Positions 33,042 to 41,806 of a stretch of 50,474 nucleotides of DNA are shown in pieces. Numbering within the stretch: position 1 is the stretch's first letter; every line of letters begins with the position of its first letter. The DNA comes from JBDREF01 sp043820045 (GTDB taxonomy: Bacteria > Planctomycetota > Phycisphaerae > Sedimentisphaerales > Anaerobacaceae), in the NCBI GenBank assembly GCA_043820045.1, contig JBDREF010000265.1:1-50474 (forward strand), read 5' to 3'. A program made the translations under genes and the position numbers. Below the pieces are notes generated by a model, which saw only the letters and a program-made list of their open reading frames with translations, had not been told where the DNA came from and made no database searches.

Positions 33042-33580
33042 ATTTTCAACGACAATCCGAAATTCTTGTTAATAACCGATATTAACCGGCATTTCAGCAC
33101 CCAAACTCGGTATAGATGCGCCAACGGGTCTTCTTGTTCGATTAATCCATATAAAAACCACCTTTATATCGAACCGCTGGCCAACCTACTTGAATTAGAC
33201 AAAGCGGGAAGTATACAATAAAATCGCCCATGTATCCAGCTTTGGGCCGATTTTTAGCGACCTAAACCAACAAAATTGAGCCAGGAAATCCCGTCCCGGT
33301 TGCCGGGACTGTGGTTCGCAGGCCATCCTCGCCAGAGTTTGGACAAATCTGCCATATATCCCGGACACCGAGATTTGAAGACACTGCACCCCCCCATAGC
33401 GTAACGTGCCTTTTGGCATCCCGGCACAGGGCCGTACGAATCGAGGGGCCTGATTACGAAACCTGTCGGCCTGCTTTGATTTCAGGCTATCATGGAGATT
33501 TGCCGATACAGTCAGGGAACGCTGAACCTAAAACGGTATGCATCCGTGGGCAAAGCTGAACAGGAAAACGAAAAATAGGC
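33042..33580. other. 539-base divergent intergenic region before the kinase and the ATP-grasp gene
   Basis: It contains a strong stem-loop (33136-33174) near the kinase side. Open frames at 33195-33419 and 33311-33559 are short, lack ribosome binding sites and have no recognisable domain. I see no tRNA or other RNA gene. Confidence 0.5.
33136..33174. promoter_or_regulatory. Stem-loop upstream of the kinase gene
   Basis: GTTCG (33136-33140) pairs with CGAAC (33170-33174), and ATATAAA (33149-33155) with TTTATAT (33163-33169) around a 7-base loop. An 8-base bulge lies on the left side only. Twelve perfect pairs about 95-130 bases before the kinase start suggest an operator or leader structure. 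Confidence 0.4.
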
Positions 33581-34738
33581 ATGGGCGTAAGTTCTCAACC
33601 GATATCAATTCTGATCCCGGATGGCGAAGACGCGATGGATACGGTAAAGGTACTGCGATGTCTGCGTCAAGCCCCGGGAACCACGGTGCATGTTCTGTCC
33701 ACAGATCGCCGGTCCTGTGTTCGATTCAGCCGTCACTGCGCACGTTTTCATTACCATTCGAGTCAAAATGATGACGATTGGATCGGCACAATCGAGAAGA
33801 TTGTTCGCCCGTGGAAAATTGATGTCGTATTGCCGGCGACGCTCCGAGGGATACGGCTGATATCGCAAAGGAGTGAGGCAATCTCAAGAATCTGTGCGAT
33901 TCCACCCGTTCCGAAGTCGGACCTGCTGGAGTTGGCCAACAACAAATGGTCACTTTACCAGTTAGCAAAACAGCATGCGCTGCCTGTTGTGCCATCTGTG
34001 CTCATTCGCAAAACGGGAGGCCCAATTACAGATTCACAGGACCTCAACTCCATCGAGTATCCGGCGCTGTTAAAGCCGACATCCATGAGGGGTGGTTTCG
34101 GCATTGTAAAGGTGGACAGGCCTTCCGATTTGCATGGTGCATGGAGTGACAAGCGCATAATGAAGGATTCCGAGTACATACTCCAAAGTTTGGTTCCCGC
34201 CGTTGACCTCTCGTTAGCCGTCTTTTGTAAATCCGGCGAGGTTCTTGCTTATACACTTTGGAGGGAACTCGTACCGTCAAAAAAACCCTTTCGTATGCCC
34301 CAATTGGTGGAGTACACAGACGATGAGCAGGCTCTCGATGTTGGAAAACGCCTTCTCTCCGAGATCGGATGGGACGGAGTGGCCAACATCGACCTGGTTT
34401 TCGATAAACGTGACAAAACCGTGAAGATCCTGGAGGTTAATCCCCGATTCTGGCAATCGTTATTGGGTAGCCTGACAGCGGGCGTCAATTTCCCGCTTAT
34501 GGCTTGCCTAAGCGCATTGGGTGCCGAATGCCCGGACATGAGGCAAACTCCCCGTCTCAGATACGCGCGTCCAGCGGCTTCTTTCCAGATGCTGTTGTCC
34601 CGGCTTGTCGGAAAAGGACCGGCCGCTGACTTTCGCTGGCGCGACAGTGGATTTCGATTCATATACACCGATCCGCTCCCGGAACTGGCTCACGTGCTTC
34701 GTGCGACGGTATCCCGGATACGACGAGCGTTCGGGTAA
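33581..34738 (+). CDS. ATP-grasp domain protein
   Basis: A 385-residue cytoplasmic protein. The N-terminal Rossmann-like part (ISILIPDGEDAMDTVKVLRC) and the linker NNKWSLYQLAKQHALPVVPS are those of carbamoyl-phosphate-synthase-like ATP-grasp ligases. ATP binding is indicated by YPALLKPTSMRGGFGIVKV. Metal and catalytic residues are in NIDLVFDKRD and ILEVNPRFWQSL. The family joins a carboxylate to an amine or thiol through an acyl phosphate. Relatives occur in polysaccharide and peptide pathways, but no partner gene is recognisable here. The product is unknown. It stands alone, between a divergent kinase and a LamG gene with its own promoter. ATG 33581 has AGGA about 18 bases upstream, which is weak. 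Confidence 0.8.
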   Translation: MGVSSQPISILIPDGEDAMDTVKVLRCLRQAPGTTVHVLSTDRRSCVRFSRHCARFHYHSSQNDDDWIGTIEKIVRPWKIDVVLPATLRGIRLISQRSEAISRICAIPPVPKSDLLELANNKWSLYQLAKQHALPVVPSVLIRKTGGPITDSQDLNSIEYPALLKPTSMRGGFGIVKVDRPSDLHGAWSDKRIMKDSEYILQSLVPAVDLSLAVFCKSGEVLAYTLWRELVPSKKPFRMPQLVEYTDDEQALDVGKRLLSEIGWDGVANIDLVFDKRDKTVKILEVNPRFWQSLLGSLTAGVNFPLMACLSALGAECPDMRQTPRLRYARPAASFQMLLSRLVGKGPAADFRWRDSGFRFIYTDPLPELAHVLRATVSRIRRAFG

Positions 34739-34780
34739 AACGGCTGGGATTCTTCCATCTCAATCACTCTGCGATTTTGC

Positions 34781-34810
34781 TTGACAGGCCGGGACCCGAT
34801 CTGGTATAAG
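34781..34810 (+). promoter_or_regulatory. Sigma-70-type promoter for the LamG protein gene
   Basis: TTGACA (34781-34786, perfect), an 18-base spacer, then TATAAG (34805-34810). The transcript would carry a leader of about 180 bases before ATG 34998. That leader contains AGGG-ATCC/GGAT-CCT pairing near 34840-34860. Confidence 0.55.
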
Positions 34811-34997
34811 AACGGTAAGATGAAGTTCGTGGATTTAGGGCCATCCGGGTAGGATCCCTATTTGTCTTTCGGACTCTCGAAGGAGGCATGTTTCGTCCGC
34901 GGAAGACCATCCCAGGCAAATGTAGCTAAGAACAATGTGCCATGATGAAGACCATTGTCGACCGAAGCACGTTGTCCGTTCTTGAAGGAGGACTACT

Positions 34998-37829
34998 ATG
35001 CGTAAGAAATTGATCTTCTCGGTATCTTTGCTTTTTGTGCTGGGTTCGGCTTGGACAAGCCGGACGCGCGCCGCCGATCCGGGCCTTATCGGCTGGTGGA
35101 AGTTTGATGAGGGGTCCGGCACCACAGCAGCCGACGCTAGCGGGCATGACGTGCACGGCGTGCTGGTCAATGGCCCGGTATGGCGCCAAGACGGCGTGCA
35201 CAATGGATGTTTGTTCTTCGATGGAGACCAGGCGCATGTACGGATTACGAATCAGGATAGCTTGAATCCGGCGGCCGACAGCTTCACGTTTGCTTTCTGG
35301 GCGTATCTGGAACCGGCACCGGGTACCCAGGGGTCGACAAACTGGGACCTCGCCGTGGCAAAAAGGGATACAGGCAGTGCAGGATATTATGTAGGAGCGG
35401 ACAGAAACCAGGGAAGTGCCGACCAATCCGGATACCGATTCATGCTGGGAGACACAGCCGCGAACAGGAAAGACACCCCCTATCTGCCGGTGCCGTTGGG
35501 AGAATGGGTATTTGTAGCGGCTGTTCTGGATAGAGATCGGAACGCTCAAGAGATCTCCGTTGACGGAGGGCAGACCTGGGCCACCACCACCCCGCCACCC
35601 GGCCCTATTGCGCCGACCGAGGATCTTGGGATTGGGTGGGACATCGGTCAAAACAATTACTGGTTCCATGGGAGGATCGACGATGTGCGCCTCTACAACT
35701 GGGCGCTGTCGGCGAAGGAGATTCTGATTGTCCGGGAAGGCGGCGAAGGATTTCCCCTTGCACGGCGTCCGGACCCGGAGGACGGAGCTGTGCTCGGAGC
35801 TACATGGGTCAACCTCTTGTGGATCCCGGGAAGCTTCGCAATCTCGCATGATCTTTACTTCGGAGCCAGCTTCGACGACGTCAACAATGGTGCTGCGGAT
35901 ACTTTTGTCGGTAATCTATCCATGACCTCCCAGATAGTCGGATTTCCCGGGTTTCCCGCGCCCGAGGGCCTTGTTCCGGGCACTACATACTATTGGCGAG
36001 TTGATGAGGTAAATGATGCAGATCCGAACAGCCCCTGGAAAGGTGATATCTGGAGCTTTACGGTTCAACCCAAAATTGCGTACAATCCTACGCCCCCTGA
36101 TGGGGCCAGGTTCATGGTCACGGATGTGATCCTCAGTTGGACTGCCGGCTTCGGGGCAAAATTACACACAGTGTACTTCGGCAACAATTTTGAGGATGTC
36201 AGTGCCGCTTCCGGTGGTACTTCTCAGCCAGCCACAACTTATGTTCCCGGCCCGCTTGAGTTGGGCGAGACTTACTATTGGCGGGTCGATGAGTTCGATG
36301 CCGTAACCACACACAGAGGTGACATCTGGAGCTTCACAACCAGACCAGCCATCTCTATCGTTGATCCCAATCTCGTTGGCTGGTGGGCATTCGATGAAGG
36401 TTACGGAACTACTGCGCTCGACTGGTCCGGTCACGAGAATCATGCTACCCTTATTAACGGTCCGCAATGGGTAGAGGGCTATTTCGACGGCGCGCTGGAG
36501 TTTGACGGCTCGAACTATGTCACGATGGATCCTGTAGCTGACAACATAACGAGCAACGATATCACACTCAGCGGATGGGTCAAGACAACCGACACTCATG
36601 GGCTCTGGCTGTCCTGCAACACCGCCAGCCGCGGCAACGTTGCCCTGTGGTCTATCGACAATAGCCGGGCGACCATGTACGATGGATCTGATAGCACTTA
36701 CGAAGGCTACTCCAACACGGTGGTCAGTGACGGCAAATGGCACCTGCTGACTTATGTCAGGACTGGCTCAACCGGATATATATATGTCGATGGATTTATG
36801 GAAAATACGCACGCGGCCGGTTACAGTTTCAGCGCAACTGACCTTTGGTCGGTAGCCCAGGAGTGGGATGCCGGCGGTCCGAGCGACTTTTTAATTGGGA
36901 TTGTCGATGACGTCCGCATCTACGATATGGCGCTGACACAGGTCCAGGTCGTGGAGCTTATGAGAGGTGACCTGCTGCTCGCCTGGAATCCGAGCCCGGC
37001 TAACGGGTCCACGCCGGACATCGGAAATGCGACACCTCTGAGCTGGTCCCCCGGAGACACGGCATCTGAGCACGACGTGTATTTCGGCACGGACAAAGAT
37101 GCCGTCATAGACGCTGACGCATCTGACACGACAGGCATCTATCGAGGCCGGCAGAGCACCGCCACTTACAATCCGCCGGAAGGTGTTGAATGGGGCGGCG
37201 GGCCCTATTACTGGCGTATCGATGAACACAATACCGATGGAACGGTCAGTGCAGGAAGGGCCTGGGATTTCACGGTAGCCGACTTCATCACTGTGGATGA
37301 TTTTGAGTCCTACGATGACATAGACCCACTGCCAGGTGAACCTGGGATTAACAGGATATTCGACAAGTGGATTGACGGCTTCGGAACAACTACAAATGGT
37401 GCTTTGGTCGGTAATGATCTGCCGCCATATACTGAACGGATCGTCGTTCACAGCGGCTCTCAGGCGATGATTTATCGCTACGACAATGCCGGCAAGACCT
37501 CCGAGGCAACCTTGACGTTGGTTTATCCGCGAGACTGGACCGAGCAAGGCGTCACCAAGCTCAGCCTTTGGGCAAACGGCAGCGCAGCCAATGCGGCCGA
37601 CCGTATATATGTCGCCCTCAACGGCACAGCCGTAGTTTACCACGAGGATTCTGCTGCAACGCAAATTGAAGGCTGGACCGAGTGGGTCATCGACCTGACG
37701 CGCTTTGCCGATCAGGGCGTGAACCTCGCCAACGTCAATACAATTACAATCGGCATTGGTACTAAAAACAGCCCGGCGGCCGGCGGAACAGGAACGATGT
37801 ACTTTGACGACATACGGCTGTACCGGTAG
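34998..37829 (+). CDS. Secreted multidomain LamG protein
   Basis: A 943-residue protein with a signal peptide (MRKKLIFSVSLLFVLGSAWT). Domain order: LamG 1 (about 28-240, GLIGWWKFDEGSGTTAADAS), fibronectin-like module 1 (about 250-355, HDLYFGASFDDV and YYWRVDEVNDADPN), module 2 (about 356-450, HTVYFGNNFEDV, YYWRVDEFD), LamG 2 (about 455-650, NLVGWWAFDEGYGTTALDWS), module 3 (about 660-755, HDVYFGTDKDAV, YYWRIDEHN), and a C-terminal beta-sandwich (about 758-943, VDDFESYDDIDP, MYFDDIRLYR) like a carbohydrate-binding module. LamG domains bind glycans or calcium. No catalytic motif is visible, so a surface-binding or adhesion role is inferred. GAAGGAGG lies about 9 bases before the ATG. A strong hairpin follows. 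Confidence 0.85.
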   Translation: MRKKLIFSVSLLFVLGSAWTSRTRAADPGLIGWWKFDEGSGTTAADASGHDVHGVLVNGPVWRQDGVHNGCLFFDGDQAHVRITNQDSLNPAADSFTFAFWAYLEPAPGTQGSTNWDLAVAKRDTGSAGYYVGADRNQGSADQSGYRFMLGDTAANRKDTPYLPVPLGEWVFVAAVLDRDRNAQEISVDGGQTWATTTPPPGPIAPTEDLGIGWDIGQNNYWFHGRIDDVRLYNWALSAKEILIVREGGEGFPLARRPDPEDGAVLGATWVNLLWIPGSFAISHDLYFGASFDDVNNGAADTFVGNLSMTSQIVGFPGFPAPEGLVPGTTYYWRVDEVNDADPNSPWKGDIWSFTVQPKIAYNPTPPDGARFMVTDVILSWTAGFGAKLHTVYFGNNFEDVSAASGGTSQPATTYVPGPLELGETYYWRVDEFDAVTTHRGDIWSFTTRPAISIVDPNLVGWWAFDEGYGTTALDWSGHENHATLINGPQWVEGYFDGALEFDGSNYVTMDPVADNITSNDITLSGWVKTTDTHGLWLSCNTASRGNVALWSIDNSRATMYDGSDSTYEGYSNTVVSDGKWHLLTYVRTGSTGYIYVDGFMENTHAAGYSFSATDLWSVAQEWDAGGPSDFLIGIVDDVRIYDMALTQVQVVELMRGDLLLAWNPSPANGSTPDIGNATPLSWSPGDTASEHDVYFGTDKDAVIDADASDTTGIYRGRQSTATYNPPEGVEWGGGPYYWRIDEHNTDGTVSAGRAWDFTVADFITVDDFESYDDIDPLPGEPGINRIFDKWIDGFGTTTNGALVGNDLPPYTERIVVHSGSQAMIYRYDNAGKTSEATLTLVYPRDWTEQGVTKLSLWANGSAANAADRIYVALNGTAVVYHEDSAATQIEGWTEWVIDLTRFADQGVNLANVNTITIGIGTKNSPAAGGTGTMYFDDIRLYR

Positions 37830-37904
37830 AATTCCGCGTGCGGCAAACAAGCCATTTGCCCACTTTACGAGGCTGAGCTTGGTACGTTGGCTGTGCATGA
37901 TTTC

Positions 37905-37937
37905 AGGGCCTGTACCGATCAATTCGGTATAGGCCCT
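37905..37937 (+). terminator. Strong hairpin terminator after the LamG gene
   Basis: AGGGCCTGTACCGA (37905-37918) and TCGGTATAGGCCCT (37924-37937) form a 14-pair stem with one G-U pair and a 5-base loop, followed by TCCTTCG. The tail is only weakly T-rich. A smaller hairpin, GGCAAA/TTTGCC (37842-37860), lies closer to the stop. Confidence 0.6.
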
Positions 37938-38002
37938 TCCTTCGATCCAGGGACAACAGACTCCCCTTATCCGGACGTCCCTGCGGCTAAGTTCGAAGAG
38001 CT

Positions 38003-38031
38003 TTGCAGTTGAATGAATCTTCTGTTAGAAT
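38003..38031 (+). promoter_or_regulatory. Candidate promoter for the third sulfatase
   Basis: TTGCAG (38003-38008), a 17-base spacer, then TAGAAT (38026-38031). The leader to ATG 38087 would be about 50 bases. The -10 matches five of six and the -35 four of six. Confidence 0.4.
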
Positions 38032-38086
38032 ACGTTCGCGTCGAATGCCGGAGTTGACAGATTTCTATCAGCAGGAGGCAAGAAAG

Positions 38087-39622
38087 ATGACGGTTCACAA
38101 CAGCTTGAAGCCGATTCGTTTAGGAAGGCGAGATTTGCTCAAATCCGCCAGCCGCGGCCTGGCAGCCTTAGCCCTTCTCCGCACCGCCGCTCAAGCTCCG
38201 GGGGCCGAGCGCAACGCCAGATCGCCGAAGCGGAACGTCGTCTTCGTGCTCAGCGACGATCATCGCTATGACTTCATGGGATTTATGAAGGAGGCGCCGG
38301 CGTTCCTGGAGACGCCGAACATGGACCGGATGGCACGGGAAGGAGCACATTTGGCGAACGCATTCGTCAGCACTTCATTGTGCTCGCCGAGCCGTGCGTC
38401 GATCCTGACCGGCCAATATATGCACCACCATCGTATCGCCGACAACCAACGGCCGGAGCCGGAAGGAACGGTTTTCTTCCCGCAGTATCTGCAAAATGGC
38501 GGTTACCAGACCGCCTTCGTCGGAAAGTGGCACATGGGCCACGACGACGATGCGCCCAGACCCGGGTTCGACCATTGGGCCGGCTTCAAGGGCCAGGGCA
38601 CATACTTCGACCCGACTCTCAACATCAACAACGAGCATCACCAGTTCGAAGGATACACCACCGACATTTTGGCCGACCAGGCGCTGAAGTGGCTCAAGGA
38701 CGGCCGGGACATCAATCGCCCATTTTTTCTTTACTTATCGTTCAAGGCCGTTCACTACCCCTTTCAGCCCGCCAGACGCCACGAGGGCCGTTATGCCAAG
38801 GCCGAGGTCAAACGCCCGGAAACGATGGCCAACACCGAACGCAACTATCAGACGCAGCCGCACTGGGTCCGCGAGCGGCGCTACAGTATCCACGGCGTCG
38901 ATCACATGGAAACGGGACAGTACGACGACGACCCCGTGCCGTCGTTCGACGATTTGTACCGGCAGTACTGCGAGACCGTGCACGGGCTGGACGAGAACCT
39001 CGGGCGCGTGCTCAATTACCTGGACGAGTCGGGCCTGAGCAAATCGACGCTGGTGATATACATGGGAGACAACGGTTTCGCCCTTGGAGAGCACGGCTTC
39101 TATGACAAACGTGACGCCTTCGAGGAATCTATTCGCGTGCCGATGCTCGCATACGCGCCGGGTATGATCAAGCCGGGCACGAAAGTGGAGCAGATGGTAC
39201 AGAACATCGACATTGCTCCGACGGTGCTGGCCGCCGCAGGCGTGCAGCCGCCCAAGACGGCGGGCCTGGACGGGCAATCATTCCTGCCGCTGTTGCAGGG
39301 CCGGTCCGCCCGGTGGCGCGACCACATTCTTTACGAGTACTACTGGGAGTGGAATTTCCCCGCCACGCCGACGGTATTCGCAATCCGCACGGATCGGTAT
39401 AAGTATATCTTCTACCACGGCTTGTGGGACCAAGATGGATTCTACGACCTCCAGACCGATCCGCACGAGCGGCACAACCTGATCGATGTCCCCGCCTACA
39501 GCGAGCAGATAGCCGCAATGAAAAAGCAACTGTTCGACGAGCTTGAGGCAAGCGGTGGGCTGGACATCCCCGTGCTCCGCCCCCAGGGCGAGCGCCTCGA
39601 CCAGCGGAAACTTAAACGCTGA
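38087..39622 (+). CDS. Tat-exported sulfatase (S1 type)
   Basis: The start is ATG 38087, with AGGAGG 8 bases upstream, giving 511 residues. An upstream frame from 38003 overlaps the promoter and is not used. The Tat signal is LGRRDLLKSASRGLAALAL. The catalytic core has RNVVFVLSDDHRYDFMGF, the signature LCSPSRASILTG with C99 as formylglycine precursor, FVGKWHMGH and YMGDNGFALGEHGFYDKR. YSIHGVDHM and VHYPFQPARRHEGR are also characteristic of the subfamily that includes N-sulfoglucosamine and iduronate-type sulfatases. The closing FYDLQTDPHERHNL is canonical. It is not adjacent to the other two sulfatases and resembles them only in the core, so it probably has a different sulfated sugar as substrate. 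Confidence 0.93.
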   Translation: MTVHNSLKPIRLGRRDLLKSASRGLAALALLRTAAQAPGAERNARSPKRNVVFVLSDDHRYDFMGFMKEAPAFLETPNMDRMAREGAHLANAFVSTSLCSPSRASILTGQYMHHHRIADNQRPEPEGTVFFPQYLQNGGYQTAFVGKWHMGHDDDAPRPGFDHWAGFKGQGTYFDPTLNINNEHHQFEGYTTDILADQALKWLKDGRDINRPFFLYLSFKAVHYPFQPARRHEGRYAKAEVKRPETMANTERNYQTQPHWVRERRYSIHGVDHMETGQYDDDPVPSFDDLYRQYCETVHGLDENLGRVLNYLDESGLSKSTLVIYMGDNGFALGEHGFYDKRDAFEESIRVPMLAYAPGMIKPGTKVEQMVQNIDIAPTVLAAAGVQPPKTAGLDGQSFLPLLQGRSARWRDHILYEYYWEWNFPATPTVFAIRTDRYKYIFYHGLWDQDGFYDLQTDPHERHNLIDVPAYSEQIAAMKKQLFDELEASGGLDIPVLRPQGERLDQRKLKR

Positions 39623-39705
39623 ATCTTCCTTTAGGCAGGCGGTAGCGGTAGCTGAATAATGCCACGAGTGCTCGGTGCGATTTCATCGCATCCTACATAC
39701 TGCGC

Positions 39706-41133
39706 TCAACTCGACAAATCCGGCACGGTGTACGGCGCTCGATAGATGCCGCGGACCAGGCGGTTGGCTTGCTCATTATTCTTGAAGCACTCGTTCGCCC
39801 GGTCAATCTCAAGCCATGGTCCGAGTGTCACCGTCCCGGCATCAATTTCCTGGGCCGCAAGATGCTCCAGAAGCCGGTCGAACATGTCATTTAAGATCGG
39901 GATGTCGCGGACCTGTGCGCGCATCTGCTGCTTCGATGCCCTGCCGCCGAGACGGAACGAAATGTTACCGGCATGGCAGACTGCAGTCGAAAGGTGGCCT
40001 TCGAGGACCTCGGCATTGAGATCTTCACGACGGCCGCTGCGAACCGCCTGGATGAAATTGGCGAAATGATCGCCGCCGCCGCTGAACGACTTGACTTGTT
40101 TGCCGTCGTTGTCCCATGCGATGCCGCGGTAGAGATTTACGCTTCCACCTTCACAATCGACAATCACACCTACCCTTTCACCGCGGAAGGCGGGTGCTTC
40201 CTTTGAGTTCTTGCCCTTGGTGAGGTTATGCACCTCGTAGAGCACCGGCGCCGTGGGAAAGTCGTAATAGATAATCTGAGTGTTCGGCACATCGCAGGCG
40301 TCGTTGAACAGGAACCTGCCGCCGATGCTCATTACCCGGCGGGGCAACATCTTCTCGCCCAAGCACCAGCGGGCCACGTCCATCTCGTGGACGCCCTGGT
40401 TGCACGATTCGCCGTCGCCGGTGTTCCAGTCGAAGCTGCAATCATACTGGAGCCTGTCGCGATAGATCGGCACTTTCTTAGCCGGGCCGCACCAGAGGTC
40501 GTAATCGATAGTATCGGGAATCGGCAGCGGCGTCTCTCGCTTGCCGCACGATGCGCGCGGCTTGTTGGCAAACGCGGTAACGTATTTGATTTTGCCGAGA
40601 TTGCCTTCACGAACCCACCGAATGGCCTCGCGTATCAAACTCTCCGAACGGTGTTGGGTGCCGCACTGGACGATGCGGCCGTACTTTCTCGTTGCGTTCA
40701 CCATCTGCCGGCCTTCCCAAATGTAGTGCGACAGAGGTTTCTCGACATAAACGTGCTTGCCGGCCCGGCAGGCCCAGATTGTGCTCAGCCCGTGCCAGTA
40801 ATTTTGCGTCGCGTTACCGATGACGTCAATGTCCTTGCGGTCAAACAGCTCGCGCATGTCGAGATGCTGCTTGACCTTGTGGCCGTACTTTGATTCGATC
40901 GCTTTGGCCACGGCGCCCATCCGCTGCCGGTCGGCGTCGCTGATAGCTTCTACGGTGACACCTGCCTGCTTCTCAAAGGACGGTATGTGCGCGTCGGTGC
41001 CGCGGCCGCCGAGGCCGACCACGCCCACGCGAATGCGATCATTAGCTCCACGCACGCGCGAAAAGGGCATCGCCACAACAACTCCAGCAGTAATCGAACT
41101 TCTGACGAAATCACGACGGGTAAAATATTTCAT
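39706..41133 (-). CDS. Tat-exported Gfo/Idh/MocA family oxidoreductase
   Basis: The N-terminus MKYFTRRDFVRSSITAGVVV is a twin-arginine signal. The Rossmann fold follows (RIRVGVVGLGGRGTDAH, about 31-47), then the EKP motif in HVYVEKPLSHYIWEG with the catalytic Lys, and the C-terminal alpha/beta domain (QCGTQHRSESLIREAI, ESCNQGVHEMDVARWCLG). The 475-residue length and CDVPNTQIIYYDFP are typical of exported planctomycete and Bacteroidetes members. These proteins use NAD(P) to oxidise or reduce sugar derivatives, often bound tightly so as to survive export. The sugar is unknown. It starts 32 bases after the helical unknown gene and shares its strand, and is probably co-transcribed. It lies tail to tail with the third sulfatase. 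Confidence 0.9.
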   Translation of the reverse strand: MKYFTRRDFVRSSITAGVVVAMPFSRVRGANDRIRVGVVGLGGRGTDAHIPSFEKQAGVTVEAISDADRQRMGAVAKAIESKYGHKVKQHLDMRELFDRKDIDVIGNATQNYWHGLSTIWACRAGKHVYVEKPLSHYIWEGRQMVNATRKYGRIVQCGTQHRSESLIREAIRWVREGNLGKIKYVTAFANKPRASCGKRETPLPIPDTIDYDLWCGPAKKVPIYRDRLQYDCSFDWNTGDGESCNQGVHEMDVARWCLGEKMLPRRVMSIGGRFLFNDACDVPNTQIIYYDFPTAPVLYEVHNLTKGKNSKEAPAFRGERVGVIVDCEGGSVNLYRGIAWDNDGKQVKSFSGGGDHFANFIQAVRSGRREDLNAEVLEGHLSTAVCHAGNISFRLGGRASKQQMRAQVRDIPILNDMFDRLLEHLAAQEIDAGTVTLGPWLEIDRANECFKNNEQANRLVRGIYRAPYTVPDLSS

Positions 41134-41165
41134 GATCTACCTCCGTTCTGACTTATGGCTTGAGG

Positions 41166-41576
41166 CTATCTGCCTTCCAGAGAATCAAGAAGCACATGGT
41201 TGACAGCGTGCAATTCCTCAGTTAACTCGGCCAGTTCATTCAGTGTTTCAGCCGATTCGACAGCGTGCAGAATCTCCCTCAGCTCAGCGGCCCCGTTGAT
41301 TGCGTCCAGAGCGTTGTTTTTCATCGTCGTCAGCACATGCCCGATCCTCGTCGCCAACCGACGGCGAAAGAAGTCAACCTGCCCCGGCTGCAATACGCCC
41401 TGTTTCCAGGCCGGCTCGAATTCGTGAAATGCGGTACACGCTTTCTGTATGTACAGCAGTACCATACCCCTGGCAGGGTCGCCGGAGGAAAGAATTCGCG
41501 CCCACTGGAACTCTTCGGCGCGCCAGTGCTCGTTTTCTATTGTCGTCTTGTATCCGAACTTGTCTTGATAAGTCAT
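41166..41576 (-). CDS. Helical protein of unknown function
   Basis: A protein of 136 residues. I recognise no family. It appears almost wholly alpha-helical and soluble, with no signal peptide. A charged first third (HWRAEEFQWARILSSGDP) precedes amphipathic helices (FRRRLATRIGHVLTTMKNN, ELREILHAVESAETL and AELTEELHAVNHVLLDSL) that read as a four-helix-bundle pattern. It lies 32 bases upstream of the exported oxidoreductase on the same strand and divergent from the PmoA-like gene. Codon use is like that of its neighbours, and other frames over it are plainly poorer, so I accept it as a real gene with moderate confidence. Confidence 0.55.
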   Translation of the reverse strand: MTYQDKFGYKTTIENEHWRAEEFQWARILSSGDPARGMVLLYIQKACTAFHEFEPAWKQGVLQPGQVDFFRRRLATRIGHVLTTMKNNALDAINGAAELREILHAVESAETLNELAELTEELHAVNHVLLDSLEGR

Positions 41577-41806
41577 GGTCTGAGCGGGAGTTTCGCCTCA
41601 CATTTTCCATTGTCAACTTCGGTTCACTTTCCTGCCGTCTCAATAAGAATATCAAATGCATTTCATCTATACAATGGCTATTTCTCACTTGCCCGGTTCC
41701 GCACGAAGAACAACTCTTTACCTCAGGGCTGGAAAGGTTACAATTCTCATATGTCGTATGTCGAGCGACGAGATGTGATCGTATTGTCTTGAAGAAAGGA
41801 CCAGAG

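Noticed and set aside
33195..33559. Two short frames on opposite strands before the ATP-grasp gene
   Set aside because: Fewer than 85 codons, overlapping each other, with no ribosome binding site or family.
34889..34930. Leader peptide of 13 codons after AAGGAGG in the LamG gene leader
   Set aside because: The ribosome binding site is only one base from the ATG, too close for efficient initiation, and no attenuator-like structure follows.
37963..37987. Possible fourth copy of the double-hairpin element (GGACGTCCCTGCGGCTAAG)
   Set aside because: It lacks the CGCC-loop-GGCG first hairpin and matches the others over too few bases.
41300..41806. N-terminal extension of the PmoA-like gene
   Set aside because: It overlaps the helical gene on the other strand. 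ATG 41807 has a ribosome binding site and opens a clean lipoprotein signal.
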